Virus record (IMG/VR): IMGVR_UViG_3300034198_004226
Span: 1-46,041 of that record
Length of the DNA: 46,041 nucleotides
Source of the DNA: a virus
Reading direction: 5' to 3' (one strand)
Both the position numbers and the translations under genes were made by a program. Shown piece after piece: positions 18,408 to 30,000 of the stretch (positions are counted from its first letter, which is position 1; each line of letters opens with the position of its first letter). Under the pieces are notes generated by a model. The model saw only the letters and a list, made by a program, of their open reading frames with translations, made no database searches and had not been told where the DNA came from.

Positions 18408-18857
18408 ATGGATAATGCCTTAGCTAAGAAAGAATTTATAAACAAAGTAGAAGATCTACAGGAATCAATGTTAAATTCTAATTCCGAATTAATAGCGAAA
18501 GGCAACTCTGATATGTTTCCATTAAAGCATACATTTGCTGAAGGCATTTATGTAAGAGAAATGTTTATGCAGGCTGGAGGATTGGTTATTGGTAAAGTAC
18601 ATAAGAATGATCATATATGGTTCTTGTTGTATGGTGAATTAGAGATTGCTACTGAAAACGGAACAGAATTATTCATCGGTCCTTGTTATGTAAAATCACC
18701 AGCTGGAACAAAAAGAGTTTTACATGCCATAACCGATTCAGTTTTTGTAAATGTATTTCCAAACCCCAATAACATAACAGACATAGAAGAACTTGAAAAT
18801 AATTTGACTTGTACTTACTACAGCAATTATGAAAAATACAAACTTTTAAATAAATAA
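18408..18857 (+). CDS. Cupin-fold protein in the tail module
   Basis: 149 residues. From about 45 on it has the RmlC-like barrel pattern: LVIGKVHKNDHIWFLLYGELE (given as GKVHKNDHIWFLLYGELEI, about 65-83), then TELFIGPCYVKSPAGTKRVLH (GPCYVKSPAGTKRVLH). His67, His70 and His103 could bind a metal as in cupin motif 1 and 2. Its place between nozzle and ejection genes suggests a virion or assembly protein, but cupins can also be sugar or small-molecule enzymes. I have seen similar cupins in tail modules of other marine podoviruses; the role is not known to me. Confidence 0.6.
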   Translation: MDNALAKKEFINKVEDLQESMLNSNSELIAKGNSDMFPLKHTFAEGIYVREMFMQAGGLVIGKVHKNDHIWFLLYGELEIATENGTELFIGPCYVKSPAGTKRVLHAITDSVFVNVFPNPNNITDIEELENNLTCTYYSNYEKYKLLNK

Positions 18858-18859
18858 TA

Positions 18860-19714
18860 ATGGTATTATTAATACAAAATTTAGTTAATCCTTCAATTAG
18901 CGAACCTATTATGCAATGTGGCACAATGGTTGTTGCTGGTATTGTTGGTGGAGCTGCTTCGGTGGTTTCTGGACTTATAGGGATGGGAGCGGCTAAAAAA
19001 GCAAGACGACAAGCAGCAGCGGACGCAGCTAAAAGACAAGCCGAACTTAACTCATTAGAGCAAAATAGGCAAGCAATCATAAACCCATACGCTAATGTGA
19101 AAGACTTAAGTGGATTAGCAAAAGACCTATCTGGTATGGTAAGTAATCCTTATGCTAATTTAGGAGTTGCGACGCAAGCCGCAAAGTTTCAAGCTGAACA
19201 AACAGATTTGTCGTTAGCATCAACATTGGACACTTTAAAAGAAACAGGGGCAAGCGCGGGTGGAGCAACTGCATTAGCACAAGCCGCTTTACAAGCTAAG
19301 CAGGGTATTGCAGCAAGCATTGAACAACAAGAAGCTGCTAATGAAAAATTAAAAGCTCAAGGTCAACAACAGTTAGAACAATTACAAATGTCTGAAGCTG
19401 GCAGAATACAAGGCGTTCAAATGTCAGAAGCGGGTAGAATGCAAGAAGCTGACGTTGCAGGTAGACAATTTGTTTACGGACAGCAAGAAGCAAGGGAACT
19501 AGCTAAAATGGACAGAGTTGCCGGGCAGTTAAGTAATGCACAAGCAAGAGAAGCTCAAGCAAGAGCAGATCAAACAGGAGCATTAACAGGTATGATTGGG
19601 GGTATAACATCAACAATAGGATCGATGGCTAGCTCAGGTGCATTCTCAAAAGGAACAACACCGACTAAAGATTATTCTAATACGTTTAAAGCATCAAATT
19701 ATAAAATAGACTAA
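18860..19714 (+). CDS. Internal virion (ejection) protein with N-terminal membrane segment
   Basis: 284 residues. Residues about 24-43 (VVAGIVGGAASVVSGLIGMG) are a Gly/Ala-rich hydrophobic helix followed by KKARRQAAADAAKRQ, then long Ala/Gln-rich helices to about 230 and a Gly/Ser/Thr-rich tail. This is the make-up of T7 gp14-type proteins that leave the head first and form a pore in the outer membrane. A short direct repeat QMSEAGR is seen twice around 177-190. The ATG at 18860 follows the cupin stop by two bases; the ATG at 18911 (MQCGTMVVAG) is a possible alternative start that would place the hydrophobic helix nearer the N-terminus. Confidence 0.6.
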   Translation: MVLLIQNLVNPSISEPIMQCGTMVVAGIVGGAASVVSGLIGMGAAKKARRQAAADAAKRQAELNSLEQNRQAIINPYANVKDLSGLAKDLSGMVSNPYANLGVATQAAKFQAEQTDLSLASTLDTLKETGASAGGATALAQAALQAKQGIAASIEQQEAANEKLKAQGQQQLEQLQMSEAGRIQGVQMSEAGRMQEADVAGRQFVYGQQEARELAKMDRVAGQLSNAQAREAQARADQTGALTGMIGGITSTIGSMASSGAFSKGTTPTKDYSNTFKASNYKID

Positions 19715-20992
19715 ATGGGAGCATATTCAAATCCACAAGAAGTAGTAGATACTCAGACAGGCCAGTATTTTCAGAACCTTCAAAATACAATATCGCAAAC
19801 AGTAGCAGGTGTTGCATCTTCATACAAAGCTGAGGCTGAGCGCAGGAAAAAAGAAGACGAAGAGAATAAGAAAAAACTAGATGCTATTGTTTTAAAAGCT
19901 GAGAAAGAGTCTTTAGCAATGTACAATGATGTTAACAAATTGTCGCAAGCTAAACCTGGTGTTAACTTTAAAGAAGCATTAAATCCTTTTGTTGAAGAAA
20001 CCTCAAAACTTAATATAGCTCTTGACACCGGAGCATCAATTGACAGGCAAGGAGACTTACAAAAGATAGCAGATTATAAAGGCACAGTAGACTATATACA
20101 AGGAGACATTGTTAATATAAGCGCTGACGCTGAAGGTTTTTATGACAAAGTTAAAAAAAGAGGGCGTATGGGTGGTCTTGCAACGGATCTGGACCTAAAT
20201 AAGGCGGATGATGTAGAAGGGTACCTTGGTTTAATAAATAAAATAGACGCTAAAACACGTATAAAAACTAATTTGCAAAAGCCTTCTGAGCGCACATGGT
20301 TAGTTAAGATTGGTGATAAAGAAATACCATTTGACGGGGCTACAATTCAAAAAATACACGACAATAATAGTGAATTATTTACAATAATACCGGACACTAC
20401 GGACAATATGCTTAAGTTAGTCCAAGATAGCGGTGTTTATGAAATTAAAATGGAGCAAAATAGTAAAGGCGAATCAATACCTACTATTGGCTATATTAAA
20501 CCAGAATACTTAGGCCCTATTGAAAAAGAGCCTTCTAAGTCTACAGTTCCTGGTAAACAAGTAAATCAGCTTAAGCAAAAAGTAAAAATAGATGAAATAA
20601 AAGCAAAAATATTTCCAGCTGCAAAAGTGCAAGCAGACGGAATACTAAGCAATCCAAGGGAAGCCCAAGCGTGGTACAATGATATTGCCGTAGACGCCTT
20701 AAAATTAAAAAATAAGGTAACAGCTGCTCGCTTACTTGATGATGCTGGAAAATACGACTTTTATAAAGCCTACCTAGATTACGCTCTTTTGCCTCTTAAG
20801 GAATACCAATATGTTATGAATACACCCGGAGATATTGCAACTGAAACAATTGATACAAAACCGGCTAGGACTAAAACTACTAGCCCTACCACAAATAGTG
20901 GTAAAAACAAACAAAAAGACACGCAGGAAGAATTACAAAAAAAAGCAGAAGATTTGAAAGCAAAGTTGCAAATAAATAATAAAAACAAATAA
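19715..20992 (+). CDS. Internal virion (ejection) protein, helical
   Basis: 425 residues, starting directly after the stop of the previous gene. Residues about 35-75 are a charged coiled coil (AEAERRKKEDEENKKKL), the middle is mixed with TWLVKIGDKEIPFDGATI near 200, and the end is Lys/Gln-rich and disordered (TQEELQKKAEDLKAKLQ). Position between the membrane-active protein and the giant protein is that of T7 gp15 in the gp14-gp15-gp16 ejection set, and I infer the same job: part of the channel through which DNA crosses the periplasm. Sequence alone gives no enzyme motif. Confidence 0.5.
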   Translation: MGAYSNPQEVVDTQTGQYFQNLQNTISQTVAGVASSYKAEAERRKKEDEENKKKLDAIVLKAEKESLAMYNDVNKLSQAKPGVNFKEALNPFVEETSKLNIALDTGASIDRQGDLQKIADYKGTVDYIQGDIVNISADAEGFYDKVKKRGRMGGLATDLDLNKADDVEGYLGLINKIDAKTRIKTNLQKPSERTWLVKIGDKEIPFDGATIQKIHDNNSELFTIIPDTTDNMLKLVQDSGVYEIKMEQNSKGESIPTIGYIKPEYLGPIEKEPSKSTVPGKQVNQLKQKVKIDEIKAKIFPAAKVQADGILSNPREAQAWYNDIAVDALKLKNKVTAARLLDDAGKYDFYKAYLDYALLPLKEYQYVMNTPGDIATETIDTKPARTKTTSPTTNSGKNKQKDTQEELQKKAEDLKAKLQINNKNK

Positions 20993-21007
20993 TTTAAACA
21001 AAACAAT

Positions 21008-24000
21008 ATGTTTGAATACTTACTCCCTGATGGGACCGCGTTGCCAGAGAACGAAGTAATAAAACTGGCTATACAAAAAGGATTAACAAAAGAAGATTAC
21101 GTTAAAAGGAATAAGTTATCCTTAAGACCTAAACAGAAGAAAGCTCCGGCTAAGCCAGATAGGATATTAGAGAATATTAATAAATATAATGCTCCAAAAA
21201 CAGTAGGTCCCAAAGAAAAAAAATACGAACCTGTTGTTCTTGGAAAGCAGGAAAGTGTTGGTGATTACTTGACTGGAGCGTTAAGGACTGAAAAATCTGT
21301 AGCAAAAACGTTTAGTGTTGAAGAGGAAGAAGGTAAAAAAGTATTAGAAAAACTTTACGCTGGGATACCAGGCTTAACTTTTGAAGAAACGACTTCTGCA
21401 TCTTTTGGCGATATAACAAACATGTTTGATGCTGTTAAAGCTGTATATATTGATCCAGTTACAGGAAAAAAAATTGAGTCAGCTCCATTACAATTTGACA
21501 TTAATGTTATGAATGCCTCTGAAAAAGAACGTCCTAAATTAGTAAAAGCTAACGCGGATATTCTTAAAGACTTTTTTAACAAAAATTTAAAAAACGTAGA
21601 TCTTGGTAAAAATAAATATTTAAAAGGATTAGCGGAATTAGAATACAATAAAGAGATTAACAACGCTATAACTCCAGAATTTAGAGCAAAAGTTGATGAA
21701 GAATTTGACGCCCCAGATTTATTTGCTCCAAGAAAAGAACAAAAAGTTTCTATGGCTGCGACTGGTCAGGCTGCAATGGGTGGAACTGGTTATACTACAA
21801 CAATAGTTAAGCCTTATGAAAATGAATTAAAAAGATCAAAATTAAAAGTATTAGCAGATAACCCAGGTATATCACAAAAAGATTTAGATATACAAGCTGA
21901 TAAGCTTACTAGAACGTTATTAAAAACAAAAGCTTTTAATGAACAAAAGTCCTTAGTTGCTGAAAAAGTAATAAACAATAATCCTGATATGCAATCTACT
22001 TTATACGTGGGTTCATTATTAGCAAATCAGGCAGCTGTAAAAGTTCAGAATAAGAACATCGTAAAATTAGAGTTAGCAAAAAAGAATGCCTCCACTATAA
22101 ACGGGTTAGCGTCAGATTGCAAGGCTATATTAGAGGGTAAGTATAAAACAGAAGATGAGGCTATCGCTATAGCTAATAAATTCGCTAGCTTAGGAATACA
22201 AATGGATCAGACCCAAACTGAGTTAGTTACTTTAAAGAACGGTAATCAAGTTAGCAAAGGCTTTTTTGACGCTTATAACAAGCTGAAAGAAGAGTACTCT
22301 GCTAATAATCTATATGCTCAAAATGTACTCAAAGAGCAAGCCAATAACTTACAAAAGTTAGAAGATTCAGATATATTTGCATCAGCAGCGTCAAAAAATT
22401 ATGACTTAAGCGAAAAATACTTAGGGACTATTGGATTAGGCTTTTCAGATCTTATGGTTGGCGGAGGCTATTTTGCGGCTAAAGTGCTAGATAAGGTTAC
22501 TCCATTTTCGTACGCTGGCAATGCTATTTCAAAAATGATATACGGCGATGAAGCAGAAACATCTTCTGAAAGGTTAGATAAATGGGCTGTAGGTTATAAT
22601 AAAGCAGTAACCGATATTAGGGATTCCTATACCAGAGATGTGTCTTTTGACGATGCCTTCGCAACCCCCTCAAACTTTGGAAAATTTGCTGCTCAAGAAA
22701 TTTCAACACAAATACCTATATTAACAGCAATGGTTGCTAGTGGTGGAATAGCCGGAGGCAGCGCAGCTATGATAGGAGTTACTTCTGCAGGTTCTAAAAT
22801 GGCTGATATGCAAACTGAAATTGCACGAGGGTCCGCTGATTATTCAGCCCCAGAAATATGGTTGAAGTCAATTGGGTATGGTGCATCGGAGATAGCATTT
22901 GAGTCTTTAACAACAATTCCAATTTTAAAAAGGGCTAAAATTGCTTTAGGCAAAGGTGGAGCAGAGGACGTTATTGACAATGGAATGAGAGCTTACTTTA
23001 AAAGCAAAACTCCGGGCTTTGTATTTGATCAATTCTTAGAGGCTGCTGGAGAAACTGGAACACAAGTTACACAAAATATTATAGATGGTAATCCACTTAT
23101 GCAGAATGTGGATCACGCCGCGTTTTCAGGTTTTGCAATGGGTACTGTTATGTCCGGAGTTCCATACACTCACGGATTGTATTTGTCTGCATTTTCAGAT
23201 TATAATTCCAAAAGCAATATACGAAAATTACAAAAAGAGCAAAGCGCTCTAGGTAAACAATTTGAAGCAGCTACTAAGAAGTCACAGAAAAAAGCTATTA
23301 GTTCTTTAATGACTCAGAAAGACGCTGAAATAACCGCTGCAATTGAAAAGCAACAAAAATTAGTAAATAATAATTTAAGAGCTGGAGTTGCTGAAAATAT
23401 TATAAAAATAGAGAGTAAAAAGGCTGAATTGCAAAATGAGGCTAAAGATATACTAGATAATAAGGATATATCAACAGAAGTAAAAGATCTTTTAATACAG
23501 GATTTAAGAGGTAAATTTAATAAGCTTAATAGCATAAAACAAAGCGCTTTAGACCCTGTGAATATGATGCAGGATATTTCTAAATTCGTTGTTTTAGAAG
23601 CTAGCGATCCTCAAAGATATGAAGATTTAATTAGTAGAGCAACAGTAAGTTTAAGTTCTACTTTAAAGCCGTCTGAGGATAATATAAAAAAGACGGCTTA
23701 TGATTTATATTTAAAAGAGGAGATTGATACTAATATTAACAACGCTAGTAAAGTAGAAGGTGCTAATCTTAAAGTTTATAATACTAAAAAAGAGGCTTTA
23801 GCGGCTGTAAGAAATGATGAAAATATAAGTGATGCTGACAAAGCTACCATTATAGAAGAAGTATCTCTTGGCGCTGACGGTTATGCTGACGCTGCAAATC
23901 AAACGCAAGTGGTTATTAAGGAAAACATGTTTAATAACCAACGAACTCAGATTGCATCACATGAAATAGGTCATTACGTTTTTGATAAAATATTTGCTAG

Positions 24001-27000
24001 CAACCCAGAGGCTTTTATACCTATTGCTAATCAATTATTAGAGACTACAAAAAAAATAGATAAAAAACTATATGACAAATTAGTTAAAGATACTGAAAAA
24101 GGTGATGATAATAAATTAAAAGCAACAGAGGTTGTATCTAGATTTTTAGAGTTAGTTTCTAAAGACGATATTAGTTTTGCTGAAAAAAGTGACGGATTTC
24201 TGTCAGGATTATTTGGGTCAATGGTCCAAAGACAATTTGCTAAGCAGTATGACTTTGATTTTAAGGGGCAAACAGACATGTTTAACTTTGTTGTTGGCCT
24301 TGGTAAAAAAATTAAAAGCGGCGAGCTAACCCTTAAAGAAATTGAAGCGGCGTCGGAGTCAAAAGTTGTCGAACAAGCCAGCAATTTAGCAAAAACAAAA
24401 ACTTACGGAAAAATATCAACATCAGATATAACGCCTACAGTGTTTTCAAAAGCAGCGGTAGAAGAAATTCAAAAGAAAATAGACAAATTAGAGGAACAAT
24501 ATGATAATGACCAAATTGAGTATGACTATTACGAAAACCAAATTAAGCTTTACGAAGAACAATTAGAGAAAGCAAAATTACAACCTGAAGTTGAAAAACC
24601 TAAAACAGAAAAGCCAAAAGCTGTTGGAACGGAAGAGTCTTCTGTTAGAGAGGTAATAAAAGAGAATAAAGGAAAAATATCTTCAGACAAAGTACAAGAA
24701 ATATATGAAAAAAAGGGTACAGAAGGAGCTTTAGATATAATAAAACTATTTAAGCCAATCACGTCTCGCATTGTAGACAAACGTAGAGATGCTCCAGGGT
24801 TTTCAGAACCTGACTTAACCTATGAAATAGAAAATGGTAAAGGCGGTATATTAGAATTAATAATGAAATACAACCCTGAAGAGGGTGTTCCATTAGCTGC
24901 GTATATCAATAAGTATTTACCGGTTAGAGCTATCACTGCTTCTAGACGTGTATTAGATAAAGAATTCACTAGCGATGTTGAAGCCGAGGTTAATGTTAAA
25001 GCTACTGAAACGGCTGATCAAGGAATGACGGTTAATGCGCCTGAGAAACCTAAATATAAAAACGCATTAGAATCAAATATTCTTGAACCTAATGTTTTAG
25101 ATAGTGCTACAAAGAAAATCATAAGCACTGTACGGTTACTTAAAAACCGTATAGATGCTCCGGTTACATTAAATAGAACAGTAACTCCATTGATTGCTGA
25201 AATACGTGATGAAATTGGAAAACAACTTGACATCGACATAAAAACAATGCTAGGTGGTAAAAAAGACGGTGTTCTTAGAAGTCAACTTTTAAAAGCTAAA
25301 CGTTATATTCTTGAGAATATGACTACAACATGGTTGATGGGTAAAGACGGACAAGGAGGTATACCTCAAGCTATCCAGAAGCAGATTGATGGCAAATGGG
25401 TTAGTTTTCCTGATTGGGTTGGTAAAAAGATAGACCGTGAGACAACGTCAACTGACCTTGCCGGAAGGACCTCTGGGGCTGAATTAGTTAGAAGATTGCC
25501 TAATGTATTTAACAATGTTTCTAACGAAGAATTTTTAGCGCAAATAATTGGACCAGACGGAAACCCTATTAGAGGTAGAAAAGAGTCTGTTTCTAAAGCA
25601 ATGGCTGAAGAAATAGCGTTTGATATTATTAATGCCGACTTAGCTGATCAGGGTCCAATATTTGAAGCTTTTACAGCTAACCAAGAGAGACTCGGTGTTG
25701 AGCTTGCTAGTAATGTAGTAAATGATTTTATTAGGCAATCAGAGAGAGGAAATATAAAATTCTCTAAAACATTAATGCAGCAGTTAAATTTAAAGCAGAC
25801 TGAGTTGGCTAATAATATATCTATAAATGGAAAAATGAATCTTAGTAACATAAGATTAGCATTAATAAATACCTTCCCTAATTGGGAGAAAAAAGATATT
25901 GACTTTGTAGCAGTGAAACTTACGCCTTCTATGATAAGCGCGTCTAAGCAAATTAAAACAAAGAAAAAATCGCTGCCAAAGGATTTATTGAGTAATGTTG
26001 TAGAAAATGTTGCGAATTCCTTCGACGACGGCGTAGCAATGCGAAATAAATTTAATTCAAATATATCTGTCGCAGAGTTCTTTAGAAATCCGCTATATAG
26101 GGCTGACCTAAGAGCGCTGGATCTAGGTTTTAGTGAATTCATATTAAGCAAATTCGGAAAGGAAGAGGGATTGGATATGCTAAGTTCATTATGGTCTCCT
26201 ACTGTAGCGGGTAAAACAACAAACGGCCAAAAAGCTCCCGCTTCAATATATAATGGTGTTAACGACTTTAATCAGCATCTAGAAGCATTGCAGCGTAATA
26301 CAGGAGACGGTAAAGTAATTGATATAACCCAAAAATATAAAAAAAATAATACAATATTCAATAATAATTTTGACGGAACTTTTGATAAAGCTAAAGATAA
26401 ATTAAAATCAGATAAAGCAAAAGAATTATCTATATTAGCTGCTGAATGGTTCTCAAAAGAAATACTTAAAGAGGATAACACCTACGGGCCAGAACATTTA
26501 GCCGCTATTTATACTTTATTCATAAAAGAAAATAATAGTGCTCTTAGGTCAGCTGCGCCGGTCGTTGGTACTATAGTAGATAAAAGGATAAAGGATATTA
26601 AAAAATATGACTATGATCATTCCAAACCCGTAAGTTATGTAGCTAGAAGACTTGCCGATAAATTTGTTTACGGGTTAGACGTTGATTTAGACCTATTATT
26701 TAAAGATTACGAGGTAACTATAATACCTAAAACAGTTAGCAAAAAGTTATCAAAATTAGGGTTGCAATCAATGATGCCTTTAAATTACGTTGAGGGATCA
26801 GGTAATGCTGTCAGAATTAATTCGGCAACTATACAGGCTATAGACAGGTATGAAGAGTTTGTTAATAATATAGATGTTAAACAACCAATAATTGAAAATG
26901 CTGTAGCTAAGTCATTACCATTTTCTAAAACGCCAAAAGGTATATCTGTTTTTGATTTTGATGATACAGTTGGTATTACCAGTGGAAGTGTGCTATACAC

Positions 27001-30000
27001 AATGCCTGGTGATCTAATGGTTTACCATGGCGCACCAAAAGGTAAAGACGTAACAAAAATCAGTGACAAAGGAGTTAAGTTCTTTGCTACTGATAAGCGT
27101 GAAGCTGATGAGTATGCTCGTATGAATTCAGGTGTTACTCAAGAGTTTTTAATAAATGAGTCTGACTTAGCGAATGAAGATACTATTATTGAAAAAATTA
27201 ATGAACTAGGATTAAAACCAAAGAATAAAGAGTTTGAAGTAGAAGATGCTTCTTTCTATGAATTAATAGACACTAGATTTGAAGAGTCGCTAAGTAAAGC
27301 GGATATAACAAAACTATTTGATGCGCTTAAGAAAGACGGAATAAAAGCAATAAGTTATAGTGATGGAGCTCAAGTAAGCGGTAGATCTACAACCAGTATT
27401 GCTGTAATTGATCCGTCTATAATAGCTGCTCCTAAAAAACTTAATGCAGAGGAGTTCGCTAAAAATGGATCAAAACTATTAGAGGACGGTGCTGTGTTTG
27501 ACTTTTCTGAATTTAGCAAAGTTGTTGACGGTAAGCCAGGGCCAATGGTTCAAAAGATGAAAAAGATGATTGGTAAATTTGGACCTGATAATTTCTTTAT
27601 TCTTACTGCTAGACCAGCAGATGCCGCAGGACCAATACATGAGTTCCTAAAGTCAATAGGCATTAATATACCATTAGAGAATATAACCGGGTTAGGTAAT
27701 AGTACCGCGCAGGCAAAAGCTGACTGGATAACTAACAAAGCAGCTGATGGATATAATGATTTTTATTTTGCTGACGATGCAATACAAAACGTTAAAGCGG
27801 TTAAAGATGCTTTAGATGTGTTAGATGTTAAATCTAAGATACAACAAGCAAAACTTAAATTTAGTAAAACTATAAGCTCTAATTTTAATAAGATATTAGA
27901 AGAGAATGTTGGTGTTAAAGCTGAAGAAACATTCTCTGCTATTGTAGCAAAACGTAAGGGTAAAGCAATTGGTAAATATAGATTCTTTGTTCCACCGTCT
28001 GCAGCCGATCTAGAGTTGTTAATATACGACTTCTTGGGGTATGGCGAAACAGGGGAAAGACAACAACAGTTTTTTAACAAAGCATTGTTTGAACCATACG
28101 CAAATGGTATTGCTTTAATCGATGCTGCTAAACAGTCCATTAAGAATGACTATAAAGCATTGTTAAAAGCATTTCCTGAGGTAAGCAAAGAATTAGGTAA
28201 ATTAACTCCTGACGGAAACTTTACGTATGATCAAGCTATTCGTGTTTCAATGTGGGCCGGCATGGGTGAAGAAGTACCTGGAATATCTGAGGATGAGGTT
28301 AAAGAACTAAATATGTTTGTTAACCAAAACCCAGACTTAGCTGCTTTTAAAGCTGGATTAATTGCTACTGGCAGACAAGATGCAGGCTGGGTTGCTCCTA
28401 CAGAATACTGGGATAGCGAAAGTATAGTTTCTGATTTACATAATATAACTGATAAAGTAGGTAGAAAGAAATACTTGGCTGAATTTATAGAGAATTCTAA
28501 AGAGATGTTTTCAAAAGAAAATCTTAATAAGATTGAAGCAATATACGGATCAAATTTTAGAGACGCTTTAGAAGATTCTATTTATAGTATGGCTAACGGC
28601 ACGAATAGGGAATCCGGTCCTGGCAGAATAAATGCAGCATGGTTAAATTGGATTAACAATTCAACTGGGGCTATAATGTTTTGGAACACTAGATCAGCTG
28701 TATTGCAAACTATTGGATCAATCAACTATTTGAACTGGAGAGATAACAATCCTTTGAATGCGGCAAAAGCATTTGCAAATCAACCACAATATTGGAAGGA
28801 CTTCGCTTATATCTGGAACTCAGATAAAATGAAAGAGAGAAGATCTGGGTTAAAAGAGGATGTTAGTTCTTCTGAAATAGCGAATGCTGCAGCGGGAACA
28901 ACAAGTAAAGCTAATGCTATTATATCATACTTATTAAAGAAAGGATTTTTACCAACACAAATTGGAGATAGTTTTGCTATTGCTTCTGGAGGTGCTACGT
29001 TTTATAGAAATAGAATTAACTATAATTTAAAACAAGGAATGACGGAAGCTGAAGCTGAGTCTGAAGCATGGAAAGAGTTTTTAAAAGTGACTGATCAAAC
29101 GCAGCAATCAGGTGATCCAAGGGACATATCTCAACAACAAAGAAGCGCTGCGGGAAGATTAGTATTAGCTTTTCAAAATACATCTATGCAACAAGCTAGA
29201 TTAGTTAAGAAAGCAGGCTTAGATCTTGTAAACAGAAGAGGAGACGCTAAAACAAATATATCTAAAATAGTATATTATACTGCAGTTCAGAATATTATAT
29301 TTGGCGCTTTGCAAAATGCTTTATTTGCTACGATATTTAGCGATGATGATGAAAAAGAAAAAGAGAAGAAAAATCAAACCGCAAAAGACAAATGGTTGGA
29401 CATCGGTAATAACATCGTAGATACTATATTGCGTGGATCTGGTATGGCAGGGGCTATTGTAGCAACACTTAAAAATGTTTACTTAAAGTATAACGAAGAA
29501 AGTAAGAAAGGTTTTAAAGCTGAGTATGCTAAGGTATTGATAGAGGCGGCTAACGTTGCACCAGCAATAGGATCTAAAATATCTAAGGGCTTTGGAGCAA
29601 TGCGTACAGCTGAATTTGAAAAAGATGTTATTGCTAAAAGAGGCTGGAGTGTAACTGCTAATGGTAAACTAAATTTAAGCCCATCATATTCCGTATTAGG
29701 ACAGGGTGTTGAAGCAACAACAAACTTACCAGCAAATAGATTTGTGAACAAAGTTAACAACTTAAGCGAAGCATTAGATTCTAGAAATAAATCATGGCAA
29801 CGCATTGCATTAGCGATTGGGTATACTCCTTACACTGTTGGTGTTAAAAACGAAGAGAACGAAACTATAAAAGCTGAAGCTAAGGTATTTAAAAAGCAGG
29901 AAGGTTTAAGAAAAGCTGAGGAGACAAGGAATATGACTAGAGATAGCCTTAATAACTTATCTTTCGATGAATTTAAAGCCTACGTTCTAAAAAAGAAAAT

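Noticed and set aside
26685-26705. DxDxD motif (GLDVDLDLLF) in the giant protein, reminiscent of the RNA polymerase motif of crAss-like virion polymerases.
   Set aside because: It sits in a predicted helix without the surrounding double-psi barrel pattern, and no second polymerase motif was found; coincidence is more likely.
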